This document shows positions 53,613 to 62,198 of a DNA stretch of 64,000 nt, one piece after another. Positions within the stretch are counted from its first letter, which is position 1, and every line of letters starts with the position of its first letter. The DNA comes from an uncultured Roseateles sp. (GTDB lineage: Bacteria > Pseudomonadota > Gammaproteobacteria > Burkholderiales > Burkholderiaceae_C), in the NCBI RefSeq assembly GCF_963422335.1, contig NZ_OY729424.1, positions 1,054,001 to 1,118,000 of the forward strand. Direction: 5' to 3'. The notes under the pieces are model-generated. The model worked only from the letters and a program-made list of their open reading frames with translations. It ran no database searches and was not told where the DNA came from. The translations under genes were made by a program, and so were the position numbers.

Positions 53613-54668
53613 ATGAAAGATGCCGTCAAACCCATCCCCATCACACCTGCCCCCCGCCCCGAGGCAACAGGCCCGCTGAGCCGCCGCGGCCTGCTGCGCG
53701 CCAGCACGGCGCTGCTCGGCGGCCTGGGCCTGGCAGCCTGCGGCGGCAGCGAGGACTTGCTGTCCGTCGGCACGCCGCCACCCCCGCCAGCACCTCCCCC
53801 ACCGCCGTCGGCGCCGTCGGCCAGCAGCATCACCGAGTTCAGCTTTGCCTCGCCGGTGCTGGGCGGCACGCGCTACTACAAGGTCTATCTGCCGGCCGGC
53901 TACGAGAGCTCGGGCCTGCGCTATCCGGTGATCTATCTGCTGCATGGCCGGGGCGACAATCTGTCTGCCTGGGGCCGCAACAAGGCGCTGCTGGACGAGC
54001 TGATCGCCGCAGGCAAGATGCCCGCCGCCATTGCCGTCATGCCGGACGCCCCATCCAGCAGCCGGGGTGGCTATTGGGTGGACTCGGCCTATACCAAGGC
54101 CGAACTGCCCGGCGCCAAGGTCGAGACGGGCATCATCGGCGAGTTGCTGCCCCATGTGGACGCGAACTTTCGCACCATCCAGCACCGCAATGCCCGTGCG
54201 CTGGCCGGCTATTCGATGGGCGGCTATGGGGCGCTGCGCTATGCGCTGGTCTATCCGGAGCTGTTCTGCGCCGCCATCGTGCTGAGCCCGGCGGTCTACA
54301 CGCCGCTGCCGCCGGCAGGCTCCAGCACGCGCGAGTTCGGCGCCTTCGGCAGCGTCAACACGCTGTTCGTGGACGAGATCTACCGGGCCAAGAACTATCC
54401 GGCCCTGCTGGCCGGCTTCGCGGCCAAGAACCTGCCGCTGCGCATGTTCATCGCCGCCGGTGATGACGAATACAAGAATCCCGACCCGGCCGAGGCGGGC
54501 AATGACATCGACCTGGAAGCCCATCTGCTGTTCAACCGCGTCTCGCGTGTGACGGGCATCAGCGCGGAGCTGCGCATCCTCGACGGTGACCATGACTGGG
54601 TGGTCTGGCAGCCCGCCTTCCGCGAGGGCCTGAGCTATATCGCCAGGAGCCTGCGTGCGCCCGAGTAG
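53613..54668 (+). CDS. Exported esterase (esterase-D/putative-esterase family lipoprotein)
   Basis: 351 residues. The N-terminus has a Tat-like motif (LSRRGLLRASTALLGG) and a lipobox-like LAAC, then a Pro-rich linker. The catalytic part is an alpha/beta hydrolase: YPVIYLLHGRGDN, LAGYSMGGYGALRYALVYPE (GxSxG), FIAAGDDEYKNPDP and DGDHDWVVW. It resembles feruloyl/acetyl-xylan-type and S-formylglutathione hydrolase-like esterases. Removing acyl groups from a sugar or plant glycan at the cell surface would fit the GH127 gene downstream. Lipid anchoring is inferred from the cysteine after the helix. Confidence 0.85.
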   Translation: MKDAVKPIPITPAPRPEATGPLSRRGLLRASTALLGGLGLAACGGSEDLLSVGTPPPPPAPPPPPSAPSASSITEFSFASPVLGGTRYYKVYLPAGYESSGLRYPVIYLLHGRGDNLSAWGRNKALLDELIAAGKMPAAIAVMPDAPSSSRGGYWVDSAYTKAELPGAKVETGIIGELLPHVDANFRTIQHRNARALAGYSMGGYGALRYALVYPELFCAAIVLSPAVYTPLPPAGSSTREFGAFGSVNTLFVDEIYRAKNYPALLAGFAAKNLPLRMFIAAGDDEYKNPDPAEAGNDIDLEAHLLFNRVSRVTGISAELRILDGDHDWVVWQPAFREGLSYIARSLRAPE

Positions 54669-54690
54669 CCCGGGGCTTGCAGCAAGCAAC

Positions 54691-54732
54691 AAAAACTATC
54701 GCCTGAACATACTCGGGAATAGTTTTACTTGG
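54691..54732. promoter_or_regulatory. Shared promoter motif, copy 2 (ahead of TonB receptor)
   Basis: AAAAACTATCGCCTGAACAT, then ACTCGGGAATAGTTTTACTT. Here AAAACTAT and ATAGTTTT form a perfect 8-base inverted repeat 18 bases apart, suggesting an operator. The region is 204 bases ahead of the ATG at 54936. The remaining leader contains a GACGC/GCGTC hairpin but nothing I recognise as a riboswitch. Confidence 0.55.
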
Positions 54733-54935
54733 CTCCGCGATCACTGAGACTGGGGATATCGCCGGGGACGCGTGACAGCGTCGCGGAAGGAGGCTCCCGA
54801 CTTCTTCCCCGCTTCTGCCTCGTTTTTGCCCGGCTGTTCGCTGCCTGCCCGACAGCCCGGACGCCCAAGCCTGCGAGGCAACTCGAAGACGACGGATCCG
54901 TATCCCCGCAACCCACAAAAACAGAGCGATAGAAC

Positions 54936-57098
54936 ATGAGACAAGTTCCTGCCACCCTCACCACCCTGCTGCTGGTCAGCGCCATTTCGGCGGCCTATGC
55001 CCAGCAAGCGGCCCCCGCACCCGCCGCCGCCGCCAGCACGCCCGAGGCGGGCAATGGCGATGCCAAGCGCCTGGAAACCACCATCGTGACCGGCACCCGC
55101 ACGGCCAAGTCCATCGACAAGATTCCCGGTGCCATCACCGTCGTGTCCAAGGAAGACCTGGCGCACACGCTGGCGGTGACGGAAGACGCCAGCGCCGTGC
55201 TGGCGCGCATCGTGCCCGGCTATGCCGAGTCGTCGCAGGCCATGAGCAACACCGGCGAGACGCTGCGCGGCCGCATCCCGCTGCGCCTGTTCGACGGCGT
55301 GCCGCAGGGCTCTCCGCTGCGTGAGGGCGGGCGCAGCGCCACCTTCACCGACATGGGGGTGATAGGCCGCATCGAGGTCATCAACGGCCCGTCGGCGTCC
55401 GAAGGCGTGGGCGCGGCGGGCGGCATCATCAACTACATCTCCAAGGTGCCGACCAAGCAGGGTGACGAGTTCACGCTGGTCGGCCGCGTCAGCTCGCAGA
55501 ACGGCAATGACAGCCAGAACTTCAAGCTCGGCGGCACCTTCGCCCGCAAGGCCGAGGCCTATGACCTGCTGATCTCGGCTGCGCACAGCGACCGCGGCAT
55601 CACCTATGACGGCCACGGCCGGCGCATCGGCATGAACACCAGCGGCTCGCTCTCCGACTCGCGCACCAACGATCTGTTCCTGAAGGTGGGCGTCGATTTC
55701 GGCGTCGACAAGCAGCAGCGCCTGCAATTCTCGATGAGCAACTTCAAGGTCACCGGCAAGGGCAACTACATCCTGGTGGATGGCGACCGCGCGACCGGCG
55801 TCACCAACACCTCCGAGCGCGGCCGGCCGCTGGGCGCCAAGACCGAGTTCAACGACTTCGAGCAATACATCGTCTCGTACCGGCATGACAACCTCTTCGG
55901 CGGCACGTTCACCGCCGATGCCTATCTGGCCAAGCAGGCCATGCGCTATCCGGCTGAAGACGGCGCCGACCGTCAGGACCCGCTGATCGCGCCGCTGGGC
56001 ACCCTGATCGACCAGTCCGAGATCTATGCCAAGAAAAAGGGCCTGCGCACCGCCTGGACGCGCCCCGACATCTTTGCCGTCGAAGGCCTGGAGCTGCGTG
56101 CCGGCGTCGACGTGATCGAAGATGAGGCGCAGCAGCGCCTGGCGCTGACCGACCGGCTGTGGGTGCCGCCGATGCTGTACCAGAGCACCGCGCCCTACGC
56201 GCAGCTGTCCTACGACATCGGCCCGCTGACCCTGAGTGGCGGCCTGCGCCGCGAAGACGGCAAGCTGTCGGTCGATACCTACACCACCACCTACTTCCGC
56301 AACCGCGTGCAGGTGCTGGGCGGAAGCCTGAAGTACAACGCCAACCTGGGCAATGTCGGCGCCGTGCTGAAGCTGCCGAACAACTGGTCGATGTTCGTGG
56401 CCGAAAGCAAGGGCTTCAGCCTGCCCAATATCGGCATCCCGCTGCGCAATATCAACAAGCCGGGGCAGTCGGTGGACGGCATCCTGGAGCTGCAGCCCAT
56501 CCTCGTCAAGAACAAGGAGCTGGGTGCCAACTGGCGCACGGCGGCGGCCAGCTTCGGCGCCTCGTTCTATCAATCGAACTCGAATCTGGGCGTGTCGCTG
56601 TCGGTCGATCCGGTCACCAATGACTTCATCATGAACCGGGCGCCGGTGCGCATCCAGGGCATGGAGCTGACCGGCGAGCTGAACCTGAGCAAGGAACTCA
56701 AGACCACGGCCCTGTACTCGCGCATCCGCGGCAAGACCACCTTTGTCGCCAATGGTCCGATGGACAAGAGCCTGGGCGTAAACGATGTGAACCCGGACAA
56801 GTTCGGCATGTCGGCGACCTGGAAGTACATGGCCAATGCGGACGTGACGCTGGGCTTCACCAAGCTGATGTCGCGCCACATCAATGCCGGCACCGGTTCG
56901 GAGGAGAACACCACCGGCTACACGCTGTTCGACCTGGACACCAACTACGACTTCGGCCGCTACGGCAAGCTGACCCTGGGCGTGGAGAACCTGGCCAACA
57001 AGTTCTACATCCTCAGCTGGTCGCAGGTGCCGGGCTTCCGCAACTACTGGGCGGGTCGTGGCCGCGTCGTGTCGGTCACGCACACGCTGACCTTCTAA
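54936..57098 (+). CDS. TonB-dependent outer-membrane receptor (sugar locus)
   Basis: 720 residues with a signal peptide (LTTLLLVSAISAAYAQ). The TonB box-like ETTIVTGTRTAKSIDKIPG and plug (FTDMGVIGRIEVINGPSASE, GVGAAGGIINYISKVPT) are followed by a barrel ending VVSVTHTLTF. First of a tight operon with the sugar kinase, the TIM-barrel-FGE protein, GH127 and CaiB transferase, which suggests transport of a carbohydrate or glycoside, rather than iron, across the outer membrane. The upstream motif suggests joint control with the CitE-like operon. Confidence 0.93.
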   Translation: MRQVPATLTTLLLVSAISAAYAQQAAPAPAAAASTPEAGNGDAKRLETTIVTGTRTAKSIDKIPGAITVVSKEDLAHTLAVTEDASAVLARIVPGYAESSQAMSNTGETLRGRIPLRLFDGVPQGSPLREGGRSATFTDMGVIGRIEVINGPSASEGVGAAGGIINYISKVPTKQGDEFTLVGRVSSQNGNDSQNFKLGGTFARKAEAYDLLISAAHSDRGITYDGHGRRIGMNTSGSLSDSRTNDLFLKVGVDFGVDKQQRLQFSMSNFKVTGKGNYILVDGDRATGVTNTSERGRPLGAKTEFNDFEQYIVSYRHDNLFGGTFTADAYLAKQAMRYPAEDGADRQDPLIAPLGTLIDQSEIYAKKKGLRTAWTRPDIFAVEGLELRAGVDVIEDEAQQRLALTDRLWVPPMLYQSTAPYAQLSYDIGPLTLSGGLRREDGKLSVDTYTTTYFRNRVQVLGGSLKYNANLGNVGAVLKLPNNWSMFVAESKGFSLPNIGIPLRNINKPGQSVDGILELQPILVKNKELGANWRTAAASFGASFYQSNSNLGVSLSVDPVTNDFIMNRAPVRIQGMELTGELNLSKELKTTALYSRIRGKTTFVANGPMDKSLGVNDVNPDKFGMSATWKYMANADVTLGFTKLMSRHINAGTGSEENTTGYTLFDLDTNYDFGRYGKLTLGVENLANKFYILSWSQVPGFRNYWAGRGRVVSVTHTLTF

Positions 57099-57151
57099 GC
57101 AACCCGGACGGGGCCTGCCGAAGCCCCGTCCACTCTGACTGTTCGCGTCCC

Positions 57152-58114
57152 ATGATTCTCGTCGCCGGTTCGGCCAATCTTGACTTCGTCGTGCGCGCGC
57201 CGCACATCCCGGCCCCTGGCGAGACGGTGCTGGGTGGAGCCTTCCAGACCTTCCCCGGCGGCAAGGGGGCCAACCAGGCGATCGCCAGCGCCCGTGCGGG
57301 CGGGGCGCGCACGCAGATGCTGCTGGCGCTGGGCTCGGATGCCTATGCCGCGCCGATCGAGCACTCGCTGCGCGAGGCCGGCGTGCAGATGCATGTGGTG
57401 CGCAGCCTGGCCGAGCCCACCGGCACGGCCTTCATCTGCCTGGCCGATTCGGCCGAGAACGCAATCACCGTGGCGCCCGGCGCCAACAGCTGCCTGCGCG
57501 GCAGCGATCTGCCGCCGCTGGCCGGCGTCAGCCATCTGCTGCTGCAGCTGGAGACGCCGATGGCGGCCGTCACCGCCTGGTCCCAGGCCGCGAGAGCGCA
57601 GGGCGTCAGCGTCGTGCTCAATGCCGCGCCGGCGCGCGAGCTGCCGGCGGCCCTGTTGGCCGCCACCGATCTGCTGATCGTCAACGAGGGCGAACTGGCC
57701 AGCCTGGCTGGCATTTGCGGCAACGAGGGCAGCATCGTCGAACGGATGCAGCGACTGAACGTGGCGCGGGTGATCGTCACCCTGGGTTCGCGTGGCTGTT
57801 GCGCACTGGATCGCGGCGAGTGGCTGCTGCAGCCGGCCTTCCCGGTCAAGGCACTGGACACCACCGCCGCCGGCGACACCTTTTGCGGCGCCCTGGTGGC
57901 CGCGCTGAGCCTGGGTGCCGGCCTGGCCGAGGCGCTGCGCCAGGCCAGCGCCGCGGCGGCCCTGGCCTGCACGCGGCTCGGTGCACAGGCCAGCATCCCC
58001 TCACACGACGAGGTTCAGGCGCTGCTGCGTGCTGCGCCCGAAAGACCTCAACACAGCCTTGACGCGCTGGCCCATTATTGTGGTGTTCCCACGCTTTTGA
58101 CCGTACCCGCATGA
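57152..58114 (+). CDS. PfkB-family sugar kinase (ribokinase-like)
   Basis: 320 residues. N-terminal signature ILVAGSANLDFVVRAPHIPA and GGKGANQAIASARAGG; the C-terminal PfkB signature is LDTTAAGDTFCGALVAALSL with catalytic Asp in AAGD. It phosphorylates a monosaccharide with ATP. It starts 53 bases after the TonB receptor gene and overlaps the next gene by 4 bases. The Gly-Ala-Asn-Gln region is that of ribokinase rather than fructokinase. An imported pentose would fit, given GH127. Confidence 0.92.
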   Translation: MILVAGSANLDFVVRAPHIPAPGETVLGGAFQTFPGGKGANQAIASARAGGARTQMLLALGSDAYAAPIEHSLREAGVQMHVVRSLAEPTGTAFICLADSAENAITVAPGANSCLRGSDLPPLAGVSHLLLQLETPMAAVTAWSQAARAQGVSVVLNAAPARELPAALLAATDLLIVNEGELASLAGICGNEGSIVERMQRLNVARVIVTLGSRGCCALDRGEWLLQPAFPVKALDTTAAGDTFCGALVAALSLGAGLAEALRQASAAAALACTRLGAQASIPSHDEVQALLRAAPERPQHSLDALAHYCGVPTLLTVPA

Positions 58115-60294
58115 GCTCCGAATCCGACCACCTGCCCGGCCCCGACGACCAGGGCGAACGCCGCGCGCTGAAGACCGAGTACAAGTTCTCCCACGTCACC
58201 ACCGGCCGCTACCTGCCCACGCCGGGCAAGGCCCCGGGCTGGCCCTTTGCCGAGATCGGCCACTGGAAGATGGACGTGGCCGGCACCGCCGACGACTGGA
58301 TTGCCGAGCTGCAGGACTGGCGGCGCGAGCACCTGACCCGCATCGGCTACGACGATGCCAACTACCGCCGACCCGACCTGCAGTGGGCGCAACGCAACTT
58401 CGTCCATGCGCAGATGATGGTCGAGGACCGCTACTTCTTCGACAACGAGACCGGCCAGTACACCGTCGACCGCTATCTCGACGACCTGGAGCAGCGCTTC
58501 GGCGGCATCGACAGCGTGCTGATCTGGTACGTCTACCCGAACATCGGCGTCGACGACCGCAACCAGACCGATCTGGCCCATGACATGCCCGGCGGCCTGG
58601 AGGGCCTGCGCGGCGCCATTGCCGACTTCCATCGCCGCGGCGTGCGCGTGTTCCTGCCCACCAAGCCCTGGGACAAGGGCACGCGCGACCAGGGTCAGAC
58701 CGACTGGCATGCGATCGCTGACATCATCAAGGCGGTGGGCGCCGACGGCATCAACGGCGACACCTACAACGGCGTGCCGCGGGCCTTCTTCGATGCCTGC
58801 GATGCGGTGGGCTGCCCCGTCGTGCTGCAGCCCGAATCGACGATCTCGGCCGAGGAGGCGCTGATCTGGAATGTGCAGAGCTGGGGCAAGAAGGTGCCGG
58901 CCGATGTGGTGCCCGCGGTGGCCAAGTGGAAGTGGCTGGAGCCGCGCCACATGATCAATGTCGAGAACCGCTGGGGGCGGGATCGCACGAACGACTTCCA
59001 GTACATCTTCTTCAACGGCGTCGGCTACAACGCCTGGGAAAACATCTGGGGCATCTGGAACCAGCTGACGCCGCGCGACGCGCAGACCTTGAAGCGCATC
59101 GCCAGCCTGCAGCGGGCCATCGCACCGCTGCTGGTCAGCCTGGAGTGGCGGCCCTATGCGCCGACCTTGCAGTCCGGCGTGTTCGCCAGCCGCTTCCCCG
59201 GTGAGGGGCAGGTGTTGCACACCCTGGTCAACCGCAACGAGGTCGAGGTCAGCGGCGAGCAGCTGGCGCTGCCGCATGCCGATGGCACGCGCTATGTCGA
59301 TCTGTGGAACGGCGTGGCGCTGCAGCCGCGCATTGTCGAAGGCCGGGCGCTGATCGAGCTGTGCCTGGAGCCGCGCGGCTATGGCGCGGTGCTGGCCCTC
59401 GCGGCCGGCGCCGAGCTGCCGGGGCTGGACGCCTATCTGGCCCGAGCCGCCGAATTCGCCAAGACTCCATTGCAGAGCCTGTCGGCGCAGTGGAAGTCGA
59501 TTCCGCAGCAGCTGGTCGAGATCGCGCCCACCGCGGCCGCGGCCGCAGCACCGCAGGGCATGGTGACGGTTCCCGCTGCCGAGTTCGACTTCGTCGTCGG
59601 CGGCATCGCCATCGAGGGTCAGACCTGGGCCGGTGTCGATGTCCAGTACCCCTGGGAGAACGAGGCGCGCCGCGGCCACCGCCGCCGCATGCCTATCGCG
59701 GCCTTCCACATCGACCGTCATCCGGTCACGAACGCGCAGTTCAAGGCCTTCATGGCCGCGACGCACTACGCGCCGCGCGATGCGCACAACTTCCTGCGCG
59801 ACTGGCGCAACGGTGCACCGCAGCCGGGCTGGGACAACAAGCCGGTCACCTGGGTGGGCATCGAGGATGCCCGCGCCTACGCTGCCTGGGCGGGCAAGCG
59901 CCTGCCGCGTGAATGGGAGTGGCAGTACGCGGCCCAGGGCGGCGATGGCCGCCTCTACCCCTGGGGCAACAGCTGGCAGCCGGATGCTGTGCCGGCGCCG
60001 AACCGCGGCCGCACGCTGCTGCCACCGACCGACGTGGGTGCGCACCCGCAGGGTGCCAGCCCCTTTGGCGTGCAGAACCTGGTCGGCCATGTCTGGCAGT
60101 GGACCGATGAGTACCGCGACGATCACACCCGCGCGGCCGTGCTGCGCGGCGGCAGCAGCTACCAGCCGCAGACCTCGCACTGGTACTTCCCGCAGGCCTA
60201 CCGGCTCGACCAGCATGGCAAATACCTGCTGATGGCGCCGGCCAAGGACCGCTCGGGCTGCATAGGCTTTCGCTGCGTGGTGGACGCGTTGTGA
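58111..60294 (+). CDS. TIM-barrel glycosidase-like protein fused to FGE/SUMF1-like domain
   Basis: 727 residues from ATG 58111 (ATGA overlap with the kinase stop). The N-terminal part (about 35-400) looks like a beta/alpha barrel hydrolase: SVLIWYVYPNIGVDDRNQTD, VFLPTKPWD, GADGINGDTYNGVP with possible catalytic Asp, LQPESTISAEEA, NVENRWGRDRTNDFQYIFFN. Residues 480-725 are a formylglycine-generating-enzyme-like fold: HIDRHPVTNAQFKAFMAATH, AYAAWAGKRLPREWEWQYAA, VGHVWQWTDEYRD, LRGGSSYQPQTSHWYFPQ. The cysteine pair used by real FGEs is not at the expected place. I do not know a described protein of this layout. Confidence 0.8.
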   Translation: MSSESDHLPGPDDQGERRALKTEYKFSHVTTGRYLPTPGKAPGWPFAEIGHWKMDVAGTADDWIAELQDWRREHLTRIGYDDANYRRPDLQWAQRNFVHAQMMVEDRYFFDNETGQYTVDRYLDDLEQRFGGIDSVLIWYVYPNIGVDDRNQTDLAHDMPGGLEGLRGAIADFHRRGVRVFLPTKPWDKGTRDQGQTDWHAIADIIKAVGADGINGDTYNGVPRAFFDACDAVGCPVVLQPESTISAEEALIWNVQSWGKKVPADVVPAVAKWKWLEPRHMINVENRWGRDRTNDFQYIFFNGVGYNAWENIWGIWNQLTPRDAQTLKRIASLQRAIAPLLVSLEWRPYAPTLQSGVFASRFPGEGQVLHTLVNRNEVEVSGEQLALPHADGTRYVDLWNGVALQPRIVEGRALIELCLEPRGYGAVLALAAGAELPGLDAYLARAAEFAKTPLQSLSAQWKSIPQQLVEIAPTAAAAAAPQGMVTVPAAEFDFVVGGIAIEGQTWAGVDVQYPWENEARRGHRRRMPIAAFHIDRHPVTNAQFKAFMAATHYAPRDAHNFLRDWRNGAPQPGWDNKPVTWVGIEDARAYAAWAGKRLPREWEWQYAAQGGDGRLYPWGNSWQPDAVPAPNRGRTLLPPTDVGAHPQGASPFGVQNLVGHVWQWTDEYRDDHTRAAVLRGGSSYQPQTSHWYFPQAYRLDQHGKYLLMAPAKDRSGCIGFRCVVDAL

Positions 60295-62198
60295 GCAAGA
60301 CCGTGCCCGTCGGCATGCGGCTGCTGTCGTCCGCCCAGGTGCAGCTGGGCGGCCTGCTCGGCACGGCACTGGACGCCAACCGCCGCGGCCGGCTGTCGCG
60401 CTTCATCACCGGGCCGGCCAGTCCGGCGATCGCCATCTTCGACCCGGCGCTGGTGCTGGCCAACCGCGAAGGCGACTGGTACGGCGAGCATGCCGGCAAG
60501 TGGCTGTATGCCGCCGCCAAGGCCTATGCGCGTACGCAGGACGTCACCCTGGGCGAGCAGTTGCGTGCCGTGGCCGACCATCTGGTGGCCCTGCAGGGTG
60601 AGGACGGCTATCTGGGCACCTATGCGCCCGAGCGACGCTTCATGCATCCGCAGCCGCCCAAGGGGCCGAGCTGGGATGGTGCGCCCAGCCAGCGCACCTG
60701 GGACATCTGGACGCACAGCTATCTGGTGCTGGGCCTGCTGGAGCTGCACAAGGCCGTGCCGAACGCTCGTTATCTGGCGGCGGCACGCAGGATCGGTGAT
60801 CTCTGCTGGCACACTCTCAACGAGGGCGGCATCAATATCACCGAGCTGGGCAACCACCATGGCATGTCGGCCACGGTGCTGCTGGACCCGGCCGTCGAGC
60901 TGTATTTCGCCACCGGCGAGCAGCGCTATCTGAGCCTGGCCCTGCTGATACTGGAGCAGGCCGATAGCCATCCACCGCTGGCCCTGCTGAGCCGCGCGTT
61001 GAGCGGCGCCGATGCGGCCGAGATCGCCACCGGCAAGGCCTATCAGCTGGCCTGGAACCTGGTCGGCCTGGCCAAGCTGCACAAGGCCACCGGCGTGGCC
61101 CTGTACCGCGAGGCGGTTGACAAACTCTGGGCGAGCATCCGCCAGCACCACCTGACCCTGGGCGGTGGCCCCTGGGGCGGCGTTGCCCATCGCTCGCGCG
61201 AGGTCTTCAATGCGCCGGGGGCCTTCCAGCCGCAGGCCTATGTCGAGACCTGCTCGACCCTGGCCTGGCTGCAGCTGAACCGCGAGCTGCTGGCCATCAG
61301 CGGCGAGGCCCGCTATGCGGAAGAGATCGAGCGCACCGCCTACAACGATCTGCTCGGTGCGATGGCACCCAATGGCGAGGACTGGTGCTACTACTCCTTT
61401 CCCAACGGCCGACGGGTGCACACCACCTACTGGCGTTGCTGCAAGTCCAGTGGCGCGATGGCTGTAGAAGAGTTGCCGGCTGCGGCCTATGGCGTCACGG
61501 CCGAGGGCGCGATTGCCGTCAATCTCTACGGCTCCGGCCTGGTCTCGGTGCAGCTGGAGGGCGTCGGTGCGGTGGCGCTGAAGCAGTGCACCGGCTACCC
61601 GTTCGATGGGCAGATCCGGCTCCGCGTGACACCCGAACAGGCAGCGCACTTCACGATACGGCTGCGTATTCCGGCCTGGGCGGAGCAGACGCGCATCCGC
61701 GTCAACGACGTCGATGTGGACGTGACAACCACGGCTGGCGCTTATGCCGAACTGAGCCGCGACTGGCAGCCCGGCGACCGCATCACGCTGGATTTCGACA
61801 TGCCGCCGCGCCTGCACCGCAAGGCCAATCGCAATGTGCAGGAGTCGCTGGCGCCCGATGGCACGCCGGTGCGCCAGCAGGTGCTGTGCCACGAGCATGT
61901 GGCCATCACCCGCGGGCCGCTGGTCTATGCCACCGGATTGATCGATGGCTTCAAGAGCGAGGAGACGATACGTCTGCCCGACGGCGACCCCGCCGAGTGG
62001 CTGTGCCTGCAGCCGGTAGTTGATGGTGGAGAGGACGCTGCTCCTGGCATTGAGCTGCGCCTGGGCTATCGCGAGCCCATCACCTTCTGGCCCTATTACC
62101 GTGCCGGCGGTCGCAGCGATGGCGGCTGGCGCCTGACCTGGCTGTCACTGGCCCCGGACGCTGGTTCATCTTCCGATCTCGAACATGGCAACACCTGA
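60291..62198 (+). CDS. GH127-family beta-L-arabinofuranosidase homologue
   Basis: 635 residues from GTG 60291 (GTGA overlap). An alpha/alpha barrel holds GKWLYAAAKAYARTQD, EDGYLGTYAPERRF and HSYLVLGLLELHKA. The family's Zn/catalytic residues appear as YVETCSTLAWLQLNRELL (Glu and Cys) and YWRCCKSSGAMAVEELP (adjacent cysteines, one the nucleophile). A C-terminal beta domain follows (HFTIRLRIPAWAEQ). It has no signal peptide, so it acts in the cytoplasm on an imported arabinofuranoside or similar. The spacing of these motifs is normal for GH127. Confidence 0.9.
   Translation: MSKTVPVGMRLLSSAQVQLGGLLGTALDANRRGRLSRFITGPASPAIAIFDPALVLANREGDWYGEHAGKWLYAAAKAYARTQDVTLGEQLRAVADHLVALQGEDGYLGTYAPERRFMHPQPPKGPSWDGAPSQRTWDIWTHSYLVLGLLELHKAVPNARYLAAARRIGDLCWHTLNEGGINITELGNHHGMSATVLLDPAVELYFATGEQRYLSLALLILEQADSHPPLALLSRALSGADAAEIATGKAYQLAWNLVGLAKLHKATGVALYREAVDKLWASIRQHHLTLGGGPWGGVAHRSREVFNAPGAFQPQAYVETCSTLAWLQLNRELLAISGEARYAEEIERTAYNDLLGAMAPNGEDWCYYSFPNGRRVHTTYWRCCKSSGAMAVEELPAAAYGVTAEGAIAVNLYGSGLVSVQLEGVGAVALKQCTGYPFDGQIRLRVTPEQAAHFTIRLRIPAWAEQTRIRVNDVDVDVTTTAGAYAELSRDWQPGDRITLDFDMPPRLHRKANRNVQESLAPDGTPVRQQVLCHEHVAITRGPLVYATGLIDGFKSEETIRLPDGDPAEWLCLQPVVDGGEDAAPGIELRLGYREPITFWPYYRAGGRSDGGWRLTWLSLAPDAGSSSDLEHGNT

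Noticed and set aside
54733..54935. TonB receptor leader considered as a riboswitch (a CTGAG-like string and a GACGC/GCGTC hairpin)
   Set aside because: The remaining conserved parts of TPP or cobalamin riboswitches are absent.
54741..57083. 780-codon minus-strand frame opposite the TonB receptor
   Set aside because: Antisense shadow; the plus strand has a signal peptide, plug and barrel.
58075..60369. 764-codon minus-strand frame opposite the barrel-FGE gene
   Set aside because: Antisense shadow without domain signatures.
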